From contig JAAYIK010000012.1 in NCBI GenBank assembly GCA_012523465.1, positions 41,806-105,805 of the forward strand: a DNA stretch of 64,000 nt, in the 5' to 3' direction. The stretch is from Lysobacteraceae bacterium (GTDB lineage: Bacteria; Pseudomonadota; Gammaproteobacteria; Nitrococcales; AK92). Positions 58,076-64,000 of this stretch are shown here, one piece after another. How positions within the stretch are numbered: the stretch's first letter is position 1; every line of letters starts with the position of its first letter. The position numbers were made by a program, and so were the translations under genes. The notes beneath the pieces were generated by a model that ran no database searches, was not told the DNA's origin, and worked only from the letters and a program-made list of their open reading frames with translations.

Positions 58076-59095
58076 CTACACGCCGGCCGCTTCCAGCGCA
58101 TCGGCCACCTTGCCCAGCGCGTCCAGCCCCTGGATATCGTCGGCCAACAGCGGCAGGCGCAACCGGGACAGGCTGGCCAGCTCCTGGTCGATCAGCTCCA
58201 GGTAACGCGCCTCCTGCTGACGGCGTCGGCGCAGGAACTCGCCGTCGACGTCTTCCGGTAGCACGCGATTGACGATGGCGCCGCTGATGGGGATTTGAAA
58301 CTCCCGCAGCACGGCCACCGCCCGCACCGTCTCCAGCACCGGCAGCCGCTCGGGGATCAGCACGAACACGAAGCCGGTATGCGCGGCGTCGGCGATACGC
58401 CGCCGGGCTTGGTGGAACAGGCGCCGTCGCCGCAGCAGGGTCTCGGCAATGCGGCGCGTCCGCCGGTCCATTTCCTTGAAGGGATCTTCCTGCGGATCGT
58501 CGAACGGGGTTGCCACTTCGGCGCGGCTGCCCTTGGGCGTCAGGTGGCGCAGCACCTTGCCCAGCTCCTCGGCGCGGCGGTTGTGGGCCAGCAGACCGTC
58601 GGTCCAGGCCGCCATGACTTCCGGCAGGGTCAGCAACCGCAGGGTGTGGCCGGTAGGTGCGGTATCGAAGATGAGCAGATCGTACTCGTCCTCGGCGTCC
58701 AGGATCAGGCCGGCAACCCGCTCCAGCAGCGCCGCCTCGACCGCGCCGGGCGACATCCGCGCCAGCCGCATCTGGCGGTCCAGCTCGGCATGCATCTCCG
58801 GCGCCGCGTACTGCTTCATGGCGGCTGTGACGTTATCGATATGACGCTTGGCCTCAGCGTCCGGATCGATCTCGAGCCCCCAGAGATCAGGGCCCAATGC
58901 GGTGACGCGGTCGCCTATCTCGCGGCCAAAGGCATCGCCCAGGGAGTGAGCTGGGTCGGTGGACACCACCAGGCAGCGCTTGCCTCGGCGCGAAGCCAGA
59001 ACACCCAGCGCCGATGCGGTGGTCGTCTTCCCTACCCCACCCTTGCCGCCGACGAACAGCAAGCGGCGATCGAGCAAATCGTTGAAACCGGACAT
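58076..59095 (-). CDS. ArsA-family ATPase
   Basis: A 339-residue P-loop ATPase of the ArsA/GET3 type. The Walker A variant GGKGGVGKTT is near residue 16, switch I is VSTDPAHSLGDAF, and Walker B-like LLIFDTAPTGHTLRLL follows. A single ATPase domain is present. No arsB or arsR is near, so arsenite export is unlikely. It ends the cstA - cory-CC-star - arsA transcription unit. Confidence 0.88.
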   Translation of the reverse strand: MSGFNDLLDRRLLFVGGKGGVGKTTTASALGVLASRRGKRCLVVSTDPAHSLGDAFGREIGDRVTALGPDLWGLEIDPDAEAKRHIDNVTAAMKQYAAPEMHAELDRQMRLARMSPGAVEAALLERVAGLILDAEDEYDLLIFDTAPTGHTLRLLTLPEVMAAWTDGLLAHNRRAEELGKVLRHLTPKGSRAEVATPFDDPQEDPFKEMDRRTRRIAETLLRRRRLFHQARRRIADAAHTGFVFVLIPERLPVLETVRAVAVLREFQIPISGAIVNRVLPEDVDGEFLRRRRQQEARYLELIDQELASLSRLRLPLLADDIQGLDALGKVADALEAAGV

Positions 59096-59101
59096 GATTG
59101 G

Positions 59102-59392
59102 TCAGCAGCAGCGGAAGTTCTCGAGCGGCGAGTGCTCCATGCCCATGCGGATATGCCACTCGTGGAAACGCTCCAGCAGCAGGGGCTGCAGTTCCAGCGT
59201 GTAGTAGGTGGCCGGATTGGGCACGCCCATCATCTCGGCGAAAACCAGCAGCATGAAGAGGTCTTCTTCGTCGCGCCGCGCCCGGGCGATGGTCGAGCGG
59301 TAGCGCACCGAGTAGGCTTCCTCGACAAAATAGCGGGCCTGGCTGAGCCAGGCCCGCAGTCGTTGCAGCTTGGACCGTTCTTCGTCGGTCAT
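59102..59392 (-). CDS. cory-CC-star protein
   Basis: A 96-residue protein ending in Cys-Cys-stop, the hallmark of the cory-CC-star family. It is mostly helical (LQRLRAWLSQARYFVEEAYSVRYRSTIARARRDEEDLFMLLVFAEMMG in pieces). It overlaps cstA by 4 bases and is 6 bases before the ArsA-type gene. The family typically neighbours cstA and ArsA-family ATPases; its biochemical role is unknown. Confidence 0.85.
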   Translation of the reverse strand: MTDEERSKLQRLRAWLSQARYFVEEAYSVRYRSTIARARRDEEDLFMLLVFAEMMGVPNPATYYTLELQPLLLERFHEWHIRMGMEHSPLENFRCC

Positions 59393-61071
59393 GCCTGCGT
59401 TTCCACTCCGCGCTTCTCGCGCAGCTGCTTGGCCAGGGTCGAGGCGCTCTCCAGCGCCACCAGGATGGCCGCAGCCAGGATGATCAGGTCAAGCACCAAC
59501 AAGAACCAGTTGCCGCTCTTGTAGAAGCCTCCCAGCTGAATCAGCAGCGCGCTGATGGTCATCACCAGCAGGAAGGTCAGTGGCGCGAGGGTGTACCACA
59601 CCGGCCGCCCAAGGCGCGCCAGCATGACGGTGATCACCAGCAGGGTGAGACCAGCCAGCAACTGGTTGGTGGTACCAAACAGCGGCCAAATCAAGAGACC
59701 ACCGCTGCCGTCCAGACCACCGGCGCCGAACGCCAGCGCGACACAGGTGCCGATCGCCACCAGCGTTGCAACCATGCCGTTCTTGAGGAACGACAGGTTA
59801 TAGATCTCGCCCCACTCCTGCAGGATGTAGCGTTGCAAACGCACCCCGGTGTCCATGGTGGTGCCGGCAAACAACACTGCCATTACCGTCAGCAGCGTCG
59901 CAGAGATCTCGCTCGAGAGGCCAACACCGTTGGCGACGATGGCAGCACCGCCATTCACGAACGCGCCCACACCGCCAGCGCCGAACTTGCTGTAAAGCCC
60001 CTGCCAGTCAGCGAGCGTGGCGATGCCAGCCGTGGCGGCAAGGATGGAGGCCAACGCCAGCATGCCCTCGCCAATGGCGCCAAAGTAACCGACGAAGCGG
60101 ATATCGGTTTCCTTGTTGATCTGCTTGGAGGTGGTACCCGAGGACACCAGGCCGTGGAAGCCAGAGATGGCGCCGCAAGCGATGGTGACGAACAGCAGCG
60201 GGATCAGCGACGGCGTACCTTCAGGCACATTCGCGTTGAATGCCGGTGCAACCACCGTCGGGTTGGCAATGAGTATCGACAGGTACAGGATGCCCAGACC
60301 GATGAACAGCTGGATGCCGTTGATGTAGTCGCGCGGCTGCAGCAGCATCCATACCGGCAGCATCGAGGCGATGGCCGCGTAGACGAACAGCAGAACAATC
60401 CACTGGGCGTTCGTCGGCAGACCCAGCACCTTCTCGGGCAACGAGATCGGCACGCTCGGGCCGATGATGACCATGGCGTACAGCGCAACCACGCCGATGA
60501 TGGTCACCCACAGCAGGTTGAGCTTAAGGCGGTAGATCGCCTGACCAACGATGAGCGCCACGAGAATGGCGCCCCACACCGGCACCACCGACGACGGGAA
60601 CTGGATCAGCAGACCCGCGATGACGACGGCGAACACGGCGTTCACCATCAGCAGCACCAGGAAGATGACGATCATGAACAGGCTGCGGGCGCGGGCGCCA
60701 ACTACATCGCCGGTAACCGCGCCGATGGAGCGGGCGCGATTGCGCACGCTGGCCCAGATGGCGCCGGCATCATGAACGCCAGCAAAGAAAATGGTGCCCA
60801 AGACCACCCAGAGGAACGCCGGAACCCAGCCCCAGATCACTGCAATGGCTGGCCCGACGATGGGTGCGGCACCGGCTACCGAGGTGAAGTGATGGCCCCA
60901 CAGGATGTAGCGGTTGGTGGGGACGAAGTCGACGCCGTCCTCAAACTCGTGAGCCGGCGTGCGAAAGTTAGGATCGAGCTGGAAGACTTTCTCAGCAATG
61001 AACTTGGAGTATATGAAATACCCCAAGGCCATGGCCCCGATCCCCACGATGGCAACGACAATCGCGCTCAT
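59389..61071 (-). CDS. cstA: CstA-family carbon starvation/pyruvate transporter
   Basis: A 560-residue membrane protein with over 12 helices. The start IVVAIVGIGAMALGYFIYSKF, the TNRYILWGHHFTSVAGAAPIVGPAIAVIWGW signature (in pieces), and the HGLVSSGTTSKQI segment are diagnostic. CstA/BtsT-like proteins import pyruvate or peptides. The ATG at 61071 with GGAGGAG upstream is better than a longer frame upstream. Confidence 0.92.
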   Translation of the reverse strand: MSAIVVAIVGIGAMALGYFIYSKFIAEKVFQLDPNFRTPAHEFEDGVDFVPTNRYILWGHHFTSVAGAAPIVGPAIAVIWGWVPAFLWVVLGTIFFAGVHDAGAIWASVRNRARSIGAVTGDVVGARARSLFMIVIFLVLLMVNAVFAVVIAGLLIQFPSSVVPVWGAILVALIVGQAIYRLKLNLLWVTIIGVVALYAMVIIGPSVPISLPEKVLGLPTNAQWIVLLFVYAAIASMLPVWMLLQPRDYINGIQLFIGLGILYLSILIANPTVVAPAFNANVPEGTPSLIPLLFVTIACGAISGFHGLVSSGTTSKQINKETDIRFVGYFGAIGEGMLALASILAATAGIATLADWQGLYSKFGAGGVGAFVNGGAAIVANGVGLSSEISATLLTVMAVLFAGTTMDTGVRLQRYILQEWGEIYNLSFLKNGMVATLVAIGTCVALAFGAGGLDGSGGLLIWPLFGTTNQLLAGLTLLVITVMLARLGRPVWYTLAPLTFLLVMTISALLIQLGGFYKSGNWFLLVLDLIILAAAILVALESASTLAKQLREKRGVETQA

Positions 61072-61205
61072 GGACTCCTCCAGATTTTTTATAGTCCAGT
61101 ATAAAAGGATAACGCGGAAAAAGACGGAAGACACCGTTTCGCGCTTATGCGCTGGATTGCCAATCCGCATGGCAATGATCCAGGCAGGGACAGATTCCGT
61201 GGAAA

Positions 61206-62289
<1,084 letters not shown>

Positions 62290-62454
62290 TCACTCACCTT
62301 CCACCAGATTCCAGCAGACCTCGGTGAGCCACTGCGCTCTTGCAAGGCAGTTACCGTCCGCTGCCAGCCTTGCGGTCAGTTTCCTCGCGGAAGGTAGTTC
62401 AACAAGAGGCAAGCGGTAATGCTCAACGCCAGCTTCGACAGCACCAAGACGCCG
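62290..62454 (-). pseudogene. Unidentified coding remnant
   Basis: A 55-codon open frame on the minus strand (containing HYRLPLVELPSARK and WLTEVCWNLVEGE) reads like real protein but has no start codon and is cut at an upstream stop. No family recognised. Confidence 0.3.
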
Positions 62455-62631
62455 CTATAAGAACTTCTTTTACGCATCGATAAGGGCTTGCTTCAGCGCA
62501 TCGAAGCTGCAATGGGCAAGACGATTGCGCGCGACTCGACGATCTTCCGCCCCGATGTCGTACTCGAGGACTACGACGAAGGCCCGGAAGAGTGGGACGC
62601 GGAAGAGCTTGCCGAGGAGATAGCGCCATGA
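62419..62631 (+). pseudogene. Broken small gene with in-frame stop
   Basis: The frame reads MLNASFDSTKTPL, a TAA at 62458-62460, then continues in the same frame with ELLLRIDKGLLQRIEAAMGK, ARDSTIFRPDVVLEDYDEG and an acidic tail to a TGA at 62629-62631. The composition is protein-like. An internal ATG at 62512 could still encode 39 residues. Identity unknown; it runs into the HsdR relic in the same frame. Confidence 0.4.
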
Positions 62632-63045
62632 GCGAAGCGTTGTTGTGCGCCAGAAGAACAGCCGCTGCGGCGGTACGTACCACCCCGCGAAGTGCAGCAA
62701 AACATCGACATGGAGCCTTACCGCATTCAGCAGACCGGCAGTGGTCAGATCGCGCTAGCGCGGAAAGCCGGGATGCTTAACCCGGCAAGCGCAGCCAGCC
62801 CGTGCAGCATGACGCCTGAGGAGCTGGAGCCTCTCTCGTGCATTATCGCCGAGCTGAACGAACGGTTTAGTCTAGATCTCGGTCCAGAGCATCGCGTGAC
62901 TATCGACCAAATAATCAAAATGCTCGACCAAGACCCAGCGCGCGGCGCCTCCCGCGTCAATACCTAAGAGAACGCACGGCTTACGTTCAACCTAAAGGAC
63001 GAAGAAGTGATTCAAGAAATGGTCAACTCGAACTTCGATCTTTAA
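62632..63045 (+). pseudogene. HsdR C-terminal relic (type I restriction enzyme), with in-frame stops
   Basis: In one frame the sequence shows the HsdR C-terminal pattern: NIDMEPYRIQQTGSGQIAL, then ELEPLSCIIAELNERF and a D-P-x-x-V-NT segment. A TAA at 62965-62967 is followed in the same frame by ENARLTFNLKDEEVIQEMV and another TAA at 63043-63045. HsdR normally reads through these points. The gene is dead. Confidence 0.75.
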
Positions 63046-63079
63046 AAGCTGACAAGACAGCTGCCCACAGAGGAAGCAG

Positions 63080-63421
63080 GGTTCTACGACGCGCAAGACC
63101 AACGACAGCGCCGTCAAGGTGCCCGGCGACGAGACCCACAGAACCCTCGCCCGCGGGCTGGTTGCCGCTGTAAAGCGCAATGTCACCATCGACCGGACAA
63201 TGCGCGAGAACATGCGGGCGCAGCTGCGTGTGTACGTAAAGCACATTTTGCGCAGGTATGGCTATCCGCCCGACAAGCGGGAGAAGGCCACCCAGACCGT
63301 CCTCGAACAGGCGAAGGTTCGGTCAGAAGCCGGGGCACACCGGCAAAAATCCCGAAGCACTGCGCGCACCTCTGCGGGAAGGCTGACATCATTGATCGCC
63401 CCACGGGAAGAGGTGGCGTAA
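63080..63421 (+). pseudogene. Second HsdR C-terminal relic (DUF3387-type end)
   Basis: A second, different HsdR C-terminus follows directly in another frame: [38 protein letters not shown], and [20 protein letters not shown]. The conserved Trp of the TIDW motif is replaced by Arg and the end is scrambled. Only the last 100 or so codons remain. Confidence 0.72.
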
Positions 63422-63924
63422 GCAGCTTCTCCGGGCGCCTGGTCGCTACCCGGCGTGCCAGTAGCGCCAAAAGTCAGCGGCCAGCCATCGGCCCTTCAGG
63501 CGCTCAAACGCAGGGGCATGCTATTAATCTTTTTCACTTAAAGTCTAATAGCGGTCGGCGCTATTAAGATTTCTCCAACAGATGCGGCCCATCCTCTCTC
63601 TCCGAGATCTGCCGCACGAGCGGACTCTCCTTGCATCGCAAGCTTGCGAGCCACTCAATGCGCAAACCGGCCGCGCTATAGTGTGCCGGGCGTGAAGCCA
63701 CGCTAAGCTGCCGGACAAAGAGGTGCTTCTCATCCGCGACCTGACACGAGAAAAGGATTCCCCGGAACTCAAGGGATGGAACTGGCAACAGCTCCTGCGT
63801 GCCATCGCGCCCCATGCAGCAAACGGCACACTTGAACACATCTACCAAACTGCGCCGCAGTGCTCCGCCTATAGCTGCGAAGCAGCTTAGGGGGTGGTGA
63901 AGCGGCGCATGGCGCACAGCGCCA
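63422..63924. other. Decayed A/T-richer spacer with hairpin
   Basis: An 8-bp perfect hairpin (TAATAGCG / CGCTATTA, 5-base loop) lies at 63546-63566, and GCTATTAA occurs twice, near 63520 and 63560. A protein-like plus-strand frame (DKEVLLIRDLTREKDSPEL, GWNWQQLLRAIAP) runs from about 63709 to a stop at 63891 without a clear start; I do not recognise it. Confidence 0.4.
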
Positions 63925-64000
63925 TTACTCGGGTGATTCCTGTTGCTCGATGTACTGCTTCAGCACCGAAAGCGGCGCACCGCCGACGGTAATGATGCAG
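63925..64000 (-). mobile_element. C-terminal end of IS200/IS605-like TnpA transposase (partial)
   Basis: On the minus strand the last 24 codons read ITVGGAPLSVLKQYIEQQ and end at a TAA (63925-63927). The G-G-x-x-L-x-V-x-K-x-Y-I-E-x-Q pattern matches the C-terminus of Y1 HUH transposases of IS200/IS605. The catalytic HUH and Tyr would lie beyond the window, so the call is tentative. Confidence 0.5.

Overview
The window is a high-GC chromosomal segment from a Gram-negative proteobacterium. A facultatively denitrifying, sulfur-metabolising gammaproteobacterium fits best. Grounds: a copper nitrite reductase next to a periplasmic nitrate reductase operon (napEFDABC), a tsdBA-type thiosulfate/tetrathionate cytochrome pair beside a TtrSR-like sensor system, an MksFEB condensin, a DUF1820 gene, porin and OmpA-like barrels, and the block ffs-dnaX-ybaB-recR. 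The taxon is an inference; no rRNA is present.

Layout. 0-6 kb: 3' end of nirK, then napE-F-D-A-B-C; napA carries a 2-base frameshift in a GC run. 6-13 kb: minus-strand acyl-CoA synthetase, Old Yellow Enzyme-type oxidoreductase and CPBP protease, then an exported Tyr/Arg/Asp-repeat protein, a small unknown, cytochrome b561 and a short-chain dehydrogenase. 13.0-15.6 kb: relic of a conjugative element (coiled-coil protein plus a truncated DotA/TraY-like gene). 15.6-20.1 kb: YkgJ-type protein, LysR regulator, a candidate small RNA with its own promoter and terminator, then recR, ybaB, dnaX and the 4.5S SRP RNA, all on the minus strand. 20.5-25.3 kb: three-gene ABC-2 system (ATPase, GldF/GldG fusion, DUF4340). 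25.4-34.4 kb: seven-gene chemosensory operon (type I solute-binding lipoprotein, CheW, response regulator, CheY/PilH, CheW/PilI, MCP/PilJ, hybrid CheA) with an FNR/DNR-like box in front and no cheR or cheB. 34.4-39.9 kb: small Rho-N/plasmid-stabilisation-like gene, outer-membrane barrel, tsdB-tsdA behind a perfect FNR/DNR box, then convergent ttrR-ttrS-like genes. 40-47.5 kb: mksF-mksE-mksB, a helix-hairpin-helix DNA-binding protein, a STAS/SEC14-like protein and a histidine kinase. 47.5-52.7 kb: FMN reductase, DUF1820 protein, tRNA-Ser(GGA), then a minus-strand cluster of a large membrane protein, an SMR-type small transporter and a HAD-UbiA fusion. 53.4-57.9 kb: tungstate transporter tupBCA with a divergent regulator, then a porin with an 18-bp tandem repeat. 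58-61.7 kb: cstA, cory-CC-star and ArsA-ATPase genes (co-transcribed), and tadA. 61.7-64 kb: decayed accessory DNA with two HsdR C-terminal relics and the end of an IS200/IS605-like transposase.

Themes. The respiratory genes suggest electron disposal to nitrate and nitrite at low oxygen, and electron exchange with thiosulfate or tetrathionate. The two FNR/DNR-like boxes may link the tsd genes and the chemosensory operon to the same oxygen/NO-responsive network. The tungstate transporter would feed a W-enzyme encoded elsewhere. The most unusual units are the chemosensory operon headed by a solute-binding lipoprotein, the HAD-UbiA/SMR/membrane-protein cluster beside tRNA-Ser, and the candidate small RNA upstream of recR.
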